Positions 20,803 through 28,452 of a DNA stretch of 64,000 nucleotides are shown here, piece by piece (positions within the stretch are counted from its first letter, which is position 1; every line of letters starts with the position of its first letter). Both the position numbers and the translations under genes were made by a program. Under the pieces are notes generated by a model that saw only the letters and a program-made list of their open reading frames with translations, did no database searches and was not told where the DNA came from. The stretch spans positions 12,447 through 76,446 of the forward strand of contig JANOBD010000006.1 of NCBI GenBank assembly GCA_031411495.1. Direction: 5' to 3'. The stretch is from JANOBD01 sp031411495 (GTDB lineage: Bacteria > Planctomycetota > Phycisphaerae > Tepidisphaerales > Tepidisphaeraceae).

Positions 20803-21235
20803 GGCCGCGGATGAACGCAGATAGACGCCGATGAATCTAATGTTCAAAGACCTCTCGCGACTCGTTTCCATTCAGCTTTAGGCGTTCCGAAATTCACGAT
20901 CAACGCCAGATGGAGACCAGTGCATTTGAGGTAATTCAAAACCTGTGCGAGGTGCCCGTCTGCGATTCCCGATGCATGTTTGACCTCGATGATCATGGAG
21001 TCTTCGATGATAAGGTCTGCATAGTATTCTCCAACGACGACGTCTTGGTATCGAACAAGAAGGCGTTTCTCCTTCTCGACCTTCAAACCCATCCGCGTAA
21101 GTTCAACGAATAGCGCGTTGCGATATACCATTTCCAGGAATCCAACTCCCAATTCATTACTCACCGCGATCACTGCCGCGATGATTTTGGCGGTAATCGC
21201 ATCATATCGGCGTTCATCCGCGTTCATCGGCGGCC
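20803..21235. mobile_element. 433-bp element carrying a GxxExxY gene
   Basis: Bounded by terminal inverted repeats: left GGCCGCGGATGAACGCAGAT (20803-20834) and right, read on the minus strand, GGCCGCCGATGAACGCGGAT (21206-21235), about 26 of 30 matches. Between them is a single gene of 127 codons whose ATG is inside the right repeat. It sits between mlaE and mlaF. The internal words (GATGAACGC, GATAGACGC) are quasi-tandem. Confidence 0.85.
20844..21227 (-). CDS. GxxExxY-family protein with PD-(D/E)XK-like core
   Basis: A 127-residue protein of the GxxExxY family. The naming motif is GFLEMVY within LGVGFLEMVYRNALFVELT. The core ADLIIEDSMIIEVKHA carries the D...ExK pattern of PD-(D/E)XK nuclease folds, and the end QVLNYLKCTGLHLALIVNFG is family-typical. 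The first codons (MNADERRYD) are encoded by the terminal repeat of the element, so the start codon travels with it. There is no ribosome binding site upstream. Family members occur in several bacterial phyla, often in multiple copies; their activity has not been established to my knowledge. Confidence 0.85.
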   Translation of the reverse strand: MNADERRYDAITAKIIAAVIAVSNELGVGFLEMVYRNALFVELTRMGLKVEKEKRLLVRYQDVVVGEYYADLIIEDSMIIEVKHASGIADGHLAQVLNYLKCTGLHLALIVNFGTPKAEWKRVARGL

Positions 21236-21239
21236 CTTC

Positions 21240-22055
21240 TTACCAATGCAGCTGGTAAAAAATCGCGGTAAAGAGCAGATCGACGAATGTCAGCGCCACG
21301 ACGGTGAGCACGACCGTTCGCGTCGTCGCATTGCCGACGCCCTCGGCGCCGTTCTTGACGTTCAGCCCAAGGAAACACGCCAGGAGCGCGATGATCGTGC
21401 CGAAGACGCCGGCCTTGATCAGGCCGGTGACGAAATCGCGGCGGGTGACCGCATCGAGCGTCGCCCAGAGGTACGCCTCCGGGTCGTAGCCGATCGCCAG
21501 GTAGCTCGCCACCATTCCGCCCACCACGCCCATCACGTCCGCCACCACCGCCAGGCAGACCGTCATCACGCAGCTCGCCACCACCCTCGGCATCACGAGG
21601 AACCGCACCGGATCGATCGCGTGCGTCTCCAGCGCCTCGATCTCTTCGCTCACCACCATCGTGCCGATCTCCGCGGCGATGCTCGCGCCGGCGAAACCGG
21701 TCAGCACGATCGCACCGACCAGCGGGCCGAGTTCGCGGAACATCGCAACGCCGATCATGTCGGCGATTTTGAGCTGCGCGCCGTAGTCGCGAAGGATGGG
21801 GACGATCTGGAGCGAGAGAATCACGCCGATGCACGCGACGACGAGCGAGACGATCGGGATCGAGCGAACGCCGACGCGGACCATCTGCGCCCAGACATGG
21901 CCCCATGCCATCCGCCGCGCCCGGCCCCGGCCGAAGAGGCGGAGCATCGCCGCACACGCCCGCGCGAAAAGCGTCCCGATGCCGCCGACGAAGTCGACGA
22001 ACTCGAACCCGTTTTTCCCGACGGTATCGATTCCGCGTGCGATCAGCCTCATCAT
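21240..22055 (-). CDS. mlaE: Mla-type ABC transporter permease
   Basis: An MlaE-family permease of about 271 residues with multiple membrane helices and the family stretch FRELGPLVGAIVLTGFAGAS plus GTMVVSEEIEALETHAIDP. It partners the MlaF ATPase and MlaD. The ATG at 22055 (or the following ATG at 22052) has GGAG just upstream; the TTG at 22097 would add 14 residues. Four bases separate its stop codon from the right end of the GxxExxY element. Confidence 0.9.
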   Translation of the reverse strand: MMRLIARGIDTVGKNGFEFVDFVGGIGTLFARACAAMLRLFGRGRARRMAWGHVWAQMVRVGVRSIPIVSLVVACIGVILSLQIVPILRDYGAQLKIADMIGVAMFRELGPLVGAIVLTGFAGASIAAEIGTMVVSEEIEALETHAIDPVRFLVMPRVVASCVMTVCLAVVADVMGVVGGMVASYLAIGYDPEAYLWATLDAVTRRDFVTGLIKAGVFGTIIALLACFLGLNVKNGAEGVGNATTRTVVLTVVALTFVDLLFTAIFYQLHW

Positions 22056-22210
22056 GGCTCCGACATTACCGGACGCCGCACGCCAGAGCACGGCCAATCT
22101 CTGCGCAGACCCGCTGCGTAGAGGAGGTTCGTCGACAGAACCGAAAAGGAAACTTGCACCGAATGGGAGCGATTGGGTTAGCAGACGTTGCGACTGCGGA
22201 ATGCCGCGAG

Positions 22211-22266
22211 CCCGAATCCGCTATTTCCCGCATCCGCCATTCCGGAGCCCGCTATTTCCCGAATCT
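22211..22266. repeat. Direct microrepeat next to the STAS gene stop
   Basis: Two copies of CCGCTATTTCCCG with related words (CATCCGCCATTCC) between, ending at the STAS stop codon 22268-22270. Confidence 0.55.
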
Positions 22267-22267
22267 G

Positions 22268-22630
22268 TTACTTCTTTGCCAGCGCATCGACTTCCGTCGC
22301 GGCGACGATGAAAATCGTTTCCAGCCGCGCGATTTCCAGCAGGCCCTTCACGCGCGGCTGCAGGTTGGTGAGGCAGACGACGCCGCCGGTCTTGCGGATC
22401 TTCTGAAGCGTCTCGACCAGCACCGCGATCGCGCTCGAATCCATGTACGGCACGCCCTCGAGATTCAGGATGAGCTTCTTCGGCTTCGTCTGATCGAGCA
22501 GGCGCAGCAGTTGGCCGCGGAGGTCCGGCGAGTTGTGCAGGTCGATCTCGCCGTGCACGGTCGCCAGCAGGTTCGTCTCCTGCACGCGGACGTTTTTGAT
22601 CAGTTCACTGCCTGTGTCCAGTTCGCTCAT
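22268..22630 (-). CDS. STAS-domain anti-sigma factor antagonist
   Basis: A 120-residue protein with a single STAS domain. The phosphorylation region LNLEGVPYMDSSAIAVLVE carries the SpoIIAA-type serine (DSS). It follows an RsbW-like kinase gene, so the pair likely forms a partner-switching module. An MlaB role is also possible because it lies directly upstream of mlaE, and MlaB is a STAS protein; nothing in the sequence decides. Confidence 0.82.
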   Translation of the reverse strand: MSELDTGSELIKNVRVQETNLLATVHGEIDLHNSPDLRGQLLRLLDQTKPKKLILNLEGVPYMDSSAIAVLVETLQKIRKTGGVVCLTNLQPRVKGLLEIARLETIFIVAATEVDALAKK

Positions 22631-22695
22631 TAAAGTCCCTCATCTTCACAACAACAAAAATCGTACAGCCCCTTGGCGTCCACTTCGTCTCAGGA

Positions 22696-23133
22696 TTACC
22701 CCGGTCTGAACCGTTTTTTCGACATTTCCAGCAGCATTCCCGGATTCTGCGGCGTAAACGCCACGCGATCCATCATTCGCCCGAGACAGATCAGTCCCAA
22801 GCCTCCCGGATTCATCGGGTCATTCTTGTGCTCCGGCAGCGGCCCGGGCTGGATCCCCTCGCCCCAATCACGCAGCGAAACCTCGAACTCGTCATCGACC
22901 ACGCTGGCGGTCACTTCGATCGGCTGATCGGCTTTCCCGCGGTATGCGTGCCGGATGATGTTGGCAATCGCCTCGTTCACACAGAGGCCGATCTCGCCGG
23001 TGGCGCGATCGTCAAAACCGTGGCCCTGGACGAACGCTTCGATCTGCCGGCGGATCGGCGCGATCTCGGCGGTGTTCGATTTCGCGCGAAGGTTGAGCGC
23101 GCCGGGAGAATCGTTTGATGTCTGGCGTCCCAT
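22696..23133 (-). CDS. RsbW-like serine kinase / anti-sigma factor
   Basis: A 145-residue GHKL (HATPase_c) kinase: GEIGLCVNEAIANIIRHAYR carries the N box, and LRDWGEGIQPG with NPGGLGLICL the G boxes. It should phosphorylate the neighbouring STAS protein. I chose ATG 23133; the frame to 23229 lacks homology and overlaps the upstream gene by about 90 bases. No sigma factor gene is next to it, so its target is unknown. Confidence 0.85.
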   Translation of the reverse strand: MGRQTSNDSPGALNLRAKSNTAEIAPIRRQIEAFVQGHGFDDRATGEIGLCVNEAIANIIRHAYRGKADQPIEVTASVVDDEFEVSLRDWGEGIQPGPLPEHKNDPMNPGGLGLICLGRMMDRVAFTPQNPGMLLEMSKKRFRPG

Positions 23134-23138
23134 GAGCC

Positions 23139-23528
23139 TCACTTCGGGAGCGTCGTCGAGCCGGTTTCGAGGTACGCGTCCCACTGCCGGATCGCCGGCC
23201 GACGCGCCGCGCGGTCGGCCTGCGTCCAATCATAACCGAACGTCTGCCCGGTGAGTCGCTGCAGCGCGCCGATGGCGTACAGCCGCACGGCCGCGTCGTC
23301 GTTGTCCAGATCCTTCACCAGTTGCGGCACCACGGACTTGTCGCGGCGCTCGACGGCCTTGCGGATCTCCGGAATTTTCACGGCCGGGTCTTCGTTGACG
23401 ACGGACCGCGGCCCGGTGTAGCCGGAACAGCCGACCACGAAGAAAAGGATGAGGGCGGAGGGATGAGGGATGAAGGCTCGCAACCGATTCAGGTATCGCC
23501 TTCGAAGCGCGAACCTCGATGGGCTCAT
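23139..23528 (-). CDS. HEAT-repeat lipoprotein with repeat-derived signal peptide
   Basis: About 129 residues. The N-terminus is a lipoprotein signal (IPHPSALILFFVVGC, lipobox VVGC), and the mature part contains a HEAT-like helical pair (LVKDLDNDDAAVRLYAIGAL). The segment FIPHPSALI is encoded by the repeat at 23447-23475, whose sequence recurs at 60567-60595. ATG 23528 is the likely start; the frame extends to 23564 into another repeat (MNADERP). The protein has no clear function; it may be a scaffold or HEAT-type sensor. Confidence 0.7.
   Translation of the reverse strand: MSPSRFALRRRYLNRLRAFIPHPSALILFFVVGCSGYTGPRSVVNEDPAVKIPEIRKAVERRDKSVVPQLVKDLDNDDAAVRLYAIGALQRLTGQTFGYDWTQADRAARRPAIRQWDAYLETGSTTLPK
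23447..23475. repeat. Microrepeat encoding part of a lipoprotein signal peptide
   Basis: 29 bases of the GGATGAGGGCGGAGGGATGA type, 28 of 29 identical to 60567-60595. On the minus strand it encodes hydrophobic residues of the lipoprotein signal. Confidence 0.75.
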
Positions 23529-23544
23529 CGCTCTCAGAAAAGAT

Positions 23545-23572
23545 GGGCGTTCATCGGCGTTCATCGGCGGCC
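23545..23572 (-). repeat. Solo GxxExxY-type terminal repeat
   Basis: Reverse complement reads GGCCGCCGATGAACGCCGAT, matching the right end of the 20803-21235 element. It sits just after the pseudopilin stop codon on the minus strand. Confidence 0.65.
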
Positions 23573-23575
23573 ATG

Positions 23576-24280
23576 TTAACGCTTATCGATTCCCGACCAA
23601 ACCGCGTCGACGCGCGGATTCCACGCCGGGTTGGGCGCGCCCGCCGCCTCCGGCAGCGCGCTGATGTCCGGCTCGAGTTGCCTGCGGTCGATCCACAGCG
23701 CCGACCCGTCACCATAAAGCGCGTTCAGACCGGTGCGGTGCCGCGTCTCCAGCCGCACCCGCGCGCTCGTCAAGTCCGCCGCGATCGCCTTATTCTTGAA
23801 ACTCGACAGCTTGGGCAGCGCCGCGACGAGCACATCGGGAATCTCCACCTCCGGCCTCACACTATAGCCGAGTTGTACGTTGACGGTCGGGTTGGTCCCA
23901 TCCGCGCGTGGCCACGGATTCTGCGGCGTGTCGAACATGAAGCCCGGGTTGTCCTCGCTCGGACAATAGAACGCCCTGCCGTCGGCCAGCAGGCGCGCTT
24001 GAAAGAGGTGACCGAAGATCACGAACTTTGACGCCGTCGCGCTGTAGAGCATCGAGTTGAACTGCTTCGCCTTTCGATAACCCAGCGGCACCTGGTCGCG
24101 GTGCTGCAGCGCGTAGAGCATCATTGCCTGGTGCACTTGGCGAAGATTGGAGAGACACGCGGTCCGCTGCGCCTGCGCCCGCGCCTTGTTGAGCGATGGA
24201 AGCAGCAGGCTGATCAGCACCGCGATGATGCCGATGACGACGAGCAGCTCGACCAGTGTGAATCCGCGGCGACGTTGCAC
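23576..24280 (-). CDS. Type II secretion-type pseudopilin / DUF1559-like protein
   Basis: A 234-residue protein starting with a prepilin peptidase signal: RRGFTLVELLVVIGIIAVLI, cleaved before F. This is the standard planctomycete surface-protein start. The rest has aromatic- and Gly-rich stretches without catalytic residues. It is likely exported and exposed. Function unknown; it may be a major structural or sensory surface protein. The start is fixed by the leader peptide. Confidence 0.82.
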   Translation of the reverse strand: MQRRRGFTLVELLVVIGIIAVLISLLLPSLNKARAQAQRTACLSNLRQVHQAMMLYALQHRDQVPLGYRKAKQFNSMLYSATASKFVIFGHLFQARLLADGRAFYCPSEDNPGFMFDTPQNPWPRADGTNPTVNVQLGYSVRPEVEIPDVLVAALPKLSSFKNKAIAADLTSARVRLETRHRTGLNALYGDGSALWIDRRQLEPDISALPEAAGAPNPAWNPRVDAVWSGIDKR

Positions 24281-24299
24281 GCCGCGACTGTAGGCGACG

Positions 24300-24932
24300 T
24301 CAGCGGCGGCGTCGAACCATCGCCATCGGCAGCATGGTGGCCAATACCGACGGTTCCGGCACGTAGTTGAGGTTGAGCGTGACCGTCCCGCTTCCCGTCG
24401 TGCCTGCCATGTACGTAACCCTCGTATCCCACGTCAGTCCATAATTCCCACTGGGGGCGGGTAAGACCAGATCTCCGCTCGTAATGGGAGTGAACGGGCC
24501 GAACCTGATGCTCCAAATCTGGTCGAGGTCCAGGTTCTTCAGCGTGATGGTTCCGCCAAAGTAGACGCCTTGGCCCAATGTCGAGAGCGTCGGAGAAACG
24601 GTTCCATCGACGACAGACAGATTCATCCACCCACGCGTGTATTCCCAGTTGTAGCCGGGAGAGTCAGGCGTCGTGAGATTCAGGACTCCATACCCGTCCA
24701 GCCTGAGCGTTCCGGGTCCGGAAAAGTCCGCAGTCACTCCGGCATGGCCGTTAAACGTGCTGAAGATCGAACCCGGCGACGAGGAATTGAGCACGATCGA
24801 CTCGGCAGGCGGGCCAACTAAAGGCACATCAATCGTGTGATAGACCTGCGCTGCGGTGGCGACAATTCCCCCGTGTGCCGCGCCTGCTGCCCCAAGGAGC
24901 ATCAATGCCGCCGAAGTCATCGCTGATCGCAT
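24300..24932 (-). CDS. PEP-CTERM exported protein
   Basis: About 210 residues: signal peptide MTSAALMLLGAAGAAHGGIV, a beta-rich middle, and the tail VPEPSVLATMLPMAMVRRRR, the PEP-CTERM sorting signal. I chose ATG 24932 because it begins the signal peptide; an upstream frame to 24998 has no signal character. It lies just upstream of the pseudopilin on the same strand. Ligand or role unknown. Confidence 0.78.
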   Translation of the reverse strand: MRSAMTSAALMLLGAAGAAHGGIVATAAQVYHTIDVPLVGPPAESIVLNSSSPGSIFSTFNGHAGVTADFSGPGTLRLDGYGVLNLTTPDSPGYNWEYTRGWMNLSVVDGTVSPTLSTLGQGVYFGGTITLKNLDLDQIWSIRFGPFTPITSGDLVLPAPSGNYGLTWDTRVTYMAGTTGSGTVTLNLNYVPEPSVLATMLPMAMVRRRR

Positions 24933-25053
24933 CGTCTCAACCTGTCTACAAAAGCGTGCTCGAAGAATCGGCCAAACCCCTCGGCCGGAAAACGGCATCG
25001 AGTTTATCTACAGCCCCATCGATGACCATGCGCATTTCTGTCAGGTCCATCGA

Positions 25054-25701
25054 TCAAATTGACGCGGCAACACAAGAACGCGGGCGACGCCGGACGAGTG
25101 AGCCCGCGAGCACCATTCCGATCGCGGTCGCCGGCTCCGGAACGCTCGCATCGGTCAGGACGAGGCGCGTGAGCGCGAAGTCGACGTACAGCGACATCTG
25201 GTATGTGTCGAAGCCATGCAGTGTCGGCGTCGTGAAGTTGAACGTCTGGCCGCCGTAGCCAGAGACGTCCAGCGCCAGCGGATCGGCGAAGCCGTCAATG
25301 CCGTTCAGCAGCGGCATGATCTCGATCGCGCCACCCGCGCCGCCGGTGTTGGCGAGGAGCTTCACGCTCATCGAGTTCAGATCGAAGACGTTTCCATCGA
25401 CGCGCTTGAGGGTAATCGCGGCCGGTCCAGGCTGCGGACCGGCCGTTACCGCCTGCGCCTGTACACCGTCCGGCCAGGAGACGCTGAAAAATCGACCGGT
25501 CGGGTCGCCGCCCGGCGACGCCGACCAGTACTTGTCGGCCGAGTAAGTGAACTGATAGCCGAGACTGTTGATCGTCTCGGATGTCGCGCCCGAGCCGGCG
25601 GGCACCGCGACTTGGCTGGGATTGAAAAACGTCGTCACCGTCGCGGACGCAGTCGTTGCCATCAAAACGCCCGTGAAGAACATCCGTGGAATGATTCGCA
25701 T
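25054..25701 (-). CDS. PEP-CTERM exported protein
   Basis: A 215-residue secreted protein with a signal peptide (MRIIPRMFFTGVLMATTASA), a beta-sandwich-like body and the sorting signal VPEPATAIGMVLAGSLVRRR followed by a short extra tail (RSCVAASI). The tail extending past the Arg cluster is unusual. Related to the 24300 gene only in layout. Function unknown. Confidence 0.75.
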   Translation of the reverse strand: MRIIPRMFFTGVLMATTASATVTTFFNPSQVAVPAGSGATSETINSLGYQFTYSADKYWSASPGGDPTGRFFSVSWPDGVQAQAVTAGPQPGPAAITLKRVDGNVFDLNSMSVKLLANTGGAGGAIEIMPLLNGIDGFADPLALDVSGYGGQTFNFTTPTLHGFDTYQMSLYVDFALTRLVLTDASVPEPATAIGMVLAGSLVRRRPRSCVAASI

Positions 25702-25946
25702 CGCCTCGCTCCGTGTCGGGATGAAGACAGCCCGCGCCGACTTTCGCGGCGATCGAGCAGCACACCATTTATCTCGTGTCGTGAGAGAGCGGCTTCACAG
25801 GGATGCTCTCAACACCGAGGCGCAGCTCGTCGTCCCCGATCCTCGCTCGGCAGGATGTATTTGCGCAGTGACGCATCGCCGCTGCGACGATTTCGCGCGG
25901 CGATTGAGAATCGGTCACAATCCAAAGGCGTTCTAGAACGCGGATC

Positions 25947-26780
25947 TCAATCCGGCTTCACCAGCGGGATGTTGATGATCAGGTATTGCCCGCCGGTGTC
26001 GCGGACGATCGGCTTGAACTGATCGGCATGCCACTTCGCCTGCCAGCCGTAGATCGCGGCGCGTGCGGCCGGCGCGGTGGGAAGTTCGAAGACGACCACC
26101 AGCGACATCGGTTTTTGCGAGACGAACACCTCGGTCACGCCGAGCTGCTTCTGCCACCGCTGGCGATACATGAACTCGGCCTGCTTCTTCGAGTAGCCGC
26201 CAAGCATTTTCCCGTCCAGGCCGGTCGTAAGCCATTGCGACATCGGCACCATCATGTCCTTGGCCATCAAGGCGGATGCGATGTCATCATCCGCGTTCGA
26301 TGTGGGCGCGGCGCTCGATGTCGCGCTCGGGCTTCGGTTGGCGTGCAGCACGATGCGCAGCACCTTGAAGCCGATGCCGAGGATCACGAGAACGGTCACG
26401 ATCCCCGCGCCGATCTTCCCGAGCATGCTTTTCTCATCGCTGTCACTGCCGCGTGTCGATGAACGCGTGCCGGCGACGACATTGCGACGAGGCGGCACGG
26501 CGCCGCGCGCCGAGGTACTTCCCGGCGCAGGACCGAATGCGGCGGGCGCTGCCCGCGCCGGCGCCTTTGCGCCCGCGGTTGCGGCTTGCGCCTTGGCGGG
26601 CGAACTCACGGCCTTCGCCGGCGCACTCGCCGGCTCCGAGTCCGCGAAGTCATACGTCTCTTCTTCCTCGGCGGGCACGGCGATCGTCGCGCCGCACTTG
26701 CACTTGAGCTTCTTGCCCGCGTATTCGGGTTTGAGCGTGTAGGTTTTTCCGCACGATGAACAGGAGATCGAACTCGCCAT
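25947..26780 (-). CDS. Zinc-ribbon, proline/alanine-rich, single-membrane-helix protein
   Basis: A 277-residue protein. The N-terminal CSSCGKTYTLKPEYAGKKLK..CKCG zinc ribbon is a common planctomycete module; then comes an Ala/Pro-rich linker, one transmembrane helix (GIVTVLVILGIGFKVLRIVL, about 120-140) and a C-terminal domain. The topology suggests a cytoplasmic zinc ribbon and an outside C-terminal domain. Function unknown. Confidence 0.75.
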   Translation of the reverse strand: MASSISCSSCGKTYTLKPEYAGKKLKCKCGATIAVPAEEEETYDFADSEPASAPAKAVSSPAKAQAATAGAKAPARAAPAAFGPAPGSTSARGAVPPRRNVVAGTRSSTRGSDSDEKSMLGKIGAGIVTVLVILGIGFKVLRIVLHANRSPSATSSAAPTSNADDDIASALMAKDMMVPMSQWLTTGLDGKMLGGYSKKQAEFMYRQRWQKQLGVTEVFVSQKPMSLVVVFELPTAPAARAAIYGWQAKWHADQFKPIVRDTGGQYLIINIPLVKPD

Positions 26781-26827
26781 GAATGCCTTCCCAAGGATAG
26801 ATTTGCGTCAGCGAGCATACCGAGATC

Positions 26828-26853
26828 GGCCGCGGATAAACGCCGACAGACGC
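26828..26853 (+). repeat. Solo GxxExxY-type terminal repeat
   Basis: GGCCGCGGATAAACGCCGAC and following bases match the left end of the 20803-21235 element; no partner end was found. Confidence 0.55.
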
Positions 26854-27229
26854 TGGTGCGTCAGGATGGGAGCAACGAGGGTGGCACGGGCCTTCGGCAG
26901 TTGATCTTGATGGGTCTTGGCGGGAGTCGATGCGTATCGAGTTTGAACAGCGCCTGCGAATCGGCTTGCGGGAACCGCCCGCCGGCGTAAGCGCGCCGCA
27001 CAAAAACGCGTTTTCGCGCAGCGCGGGCTGTAACGGTAGATGAGCGCGCTTTTCAGCAAAACTTCGCGACGCGCGTGCGACCCTAGGATGCGCGACCACG
27101 GCAGAAACGCGTCCGGTGTTGCATTGGCTCTCGGATCGATCGATCTGTGTTCGATTTCCCGTAAGATTCGAACTTTCAATCGTTTATCGCCGCCGAAAGC
27201 CGTCAACAGGCGGACGTCGGATGCAACGA

Positions 27230-27249
27230 AATGCCAGAGAATGCAAGAC
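27230..27249 (+). repeat. 20-bp word shared with the lpxC leader
   Basis: AATGCCAGAGAATGCAAGAC here and AATGCAAGAGAATGCAAGAC at 50419-50438 differ at one base. Both lie in long gene-free leaders. Confidence 0.5.
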
Positions 27250-27499
27250 TTCGCGAAACTGCAGAAGTCACGCATCTTCAGCCGGCTCACTCTCGGTCAG
27301 GGTCGCCCGATAGCGACTGACGTATGGCGCTTCTCGCCAAAACGGTCGACGACCGCTCACAAAACCGGCTCCCGAAGATCCCGGGCGACTACCCATCGGG
27401 ACCGGGGTTTGTTACAATTTCTCTTCTACCTCGTGTCAGCCGAGACTGACGGTGGCCCCGGATGGGTCGCCGCACGTTCCCGGCGTTTGGAGCCCGTTC

Positions 27500-27805
27500 A
27501 TGAAGTCTGGCATTCACCCCGCGTATCGTCCTGTTGTCTTCTACGACGCGGGCGCTCACTTTTATCTGCTCACCCGCTCGAGCATCAAAACTACCGAAAC
27601 CATCGAGTACGAAGGAAAGACCTATCCCGTCGTGAAGGTCGACATCTCGTCCGAAACGCATCCGTTCTTCACCGGCAAGCAGACCTTCATGGACACCGCC
27701 GGCCGGATGGACCGCTTCGCCAAGAAGTTCGGCGGCACCTACAGCTTCCAGAAGACCTCGGGCGCCAAGAAGGACGAGCCGAAGAAGGAAGAAGCTGCCA
27801 AGTAA
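27500..27805 (+). CDS. rpmE2: 50S ribosomal protein L31 (type B)
   Basis: A 101-residue L31 without zinc-binding cysteines, the type B (C-minus) form. The family pattern MKSGIHPAYRPVVFYD..SSETHPFFTGKQTF..KKFGGTYSF is clear. The ATG at 27500 follows TTGGAGCC. A Lys/Glu-rich tail of about 15 residues is longer than usual. Type B L31 often replaces the zinc form when zinc is scarce; no Zur site is recognised. Confidence 0.9.
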   Translation: MKSGIHPAYRPVVFYDAGAHFYLLTRSSIKTTETIEYEGKTYPVVKVDISSETHPFFTGKQTFMDTAGRMDRFAKKFGGTYSFQKTSGAKKDEPKKEEAAK

Positions 27806-27837
27806 TCGGCGCGGATCGACGGCCTATCATTGGCCTC

Positions 27838-28452
27838 TTGAGAAACCAACACCCATCGCCGACCTTTGCCCGATCTCGATCGATCGCTCAAGGGTCGGCG
27901 GTTGTGTTTGTAAGCCTGCTGGCGGTTGCCGGCGGCTGCGCGAAGAAATACAAACGTCCGCCCAGGCCGATGGCTGTCGCCGGCGCCGACGAAGTGGTGC
28001 CGACGACCCAGCCAATTCGTGAGTTCGGCAAGTTCTTCGCCGAGATCGATCCGCCTGCCGACTGGCGCTACGAACTGACCAGCACCAGCGACCGGCACGA
28101 GCACGTGACCTGGATCAGCCCAGGCAACAACACCGCTTGCGGAATCGTGTATTTTCGGATGCCGTTCCCGGTTGGACACGAACTGGCGTTCAAATACGGC
28201 TTCCTCGCCGAGATGCGGCGAAAAGAAGGGAAGGCTGATGTGCTCGAAAAGCACTGGGACCCCCAGATCCAGGGCTTGCGGTTCATCGTCGAGAGCAGGT
28301 TTTTCCACGTGGAGGCGAAGTTCTTCGTCCGCGGCAGCGAAGGCTGGGCGATTTACGCCGGCCAGCGTCTCAACAACCCGGTGAATGAAGACGAGTTCGA
28401 AACCGCCAAGCGCGTGCGCGAGAACGCGGACTTCGTGGAATCGAAAGAGTGA
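27838..28452 (+). CDS. Lipoprotein of unknown function
   Basis: About 204 residues. The N-terminus is a lipoprotein signal (AVVFVSLLAVAGGC) and the mature part is a compact alpha/beta domain with no recognised motif. The start codon is uncertain: TTG 27838 gives a charged n-region (LRNQHPSPTFARSRS); there is no ATG in frame before the lipobox. The stop codon TGA at 28450-28452 overlaps the mnmG ATG, so the two are coupled. Function unknown; the long plus-strand frame in which it lies begins upstream of the gene. Confidence 0.7.
   Translation: MRNQHPSPTFARSRSIAQGSAVVFVSLLAVAGGCAKKYKRPPRPMAVAGADEVVPTTQPIREFGKFFAEIDPPADWRYELTSTSDRHEHVTWISPGNNTACGIVYFRMPFPVGHELAFKYGFLAEMRRKEGKADVLEKHWDPQIQGLRFIVESRFFHVEAKFFVRGSEGWAIYAGQRLNNPVNEDEFETAKRVRENADFVESKE

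Larger units (their letters stand above)
26781..27499. other. Gene-free stretch before ribosomal protein L31
   Basis: A 719-base region with no convincing gene; the long plus-strand frame through it (from 27040) is broken up by the L31 gene in another frame and reads as random. It holds a solo element end at 26828-26853 and a 20-bp word at 27230-27249 that recurs before lpxC. A TACAAT at 27413-27418 could be the -10 of L31. Confidence 0.6.

Noticed and set aside
27040..28452. A 470-codon plus-strand open frame
   Set aside because: The first two thirds overlap L31 in another frame, have no ribosome binding site and are rich in Arg and Ser like random GC-rich frames. Only the last 205 codons look like a gene (the lipoprotein).
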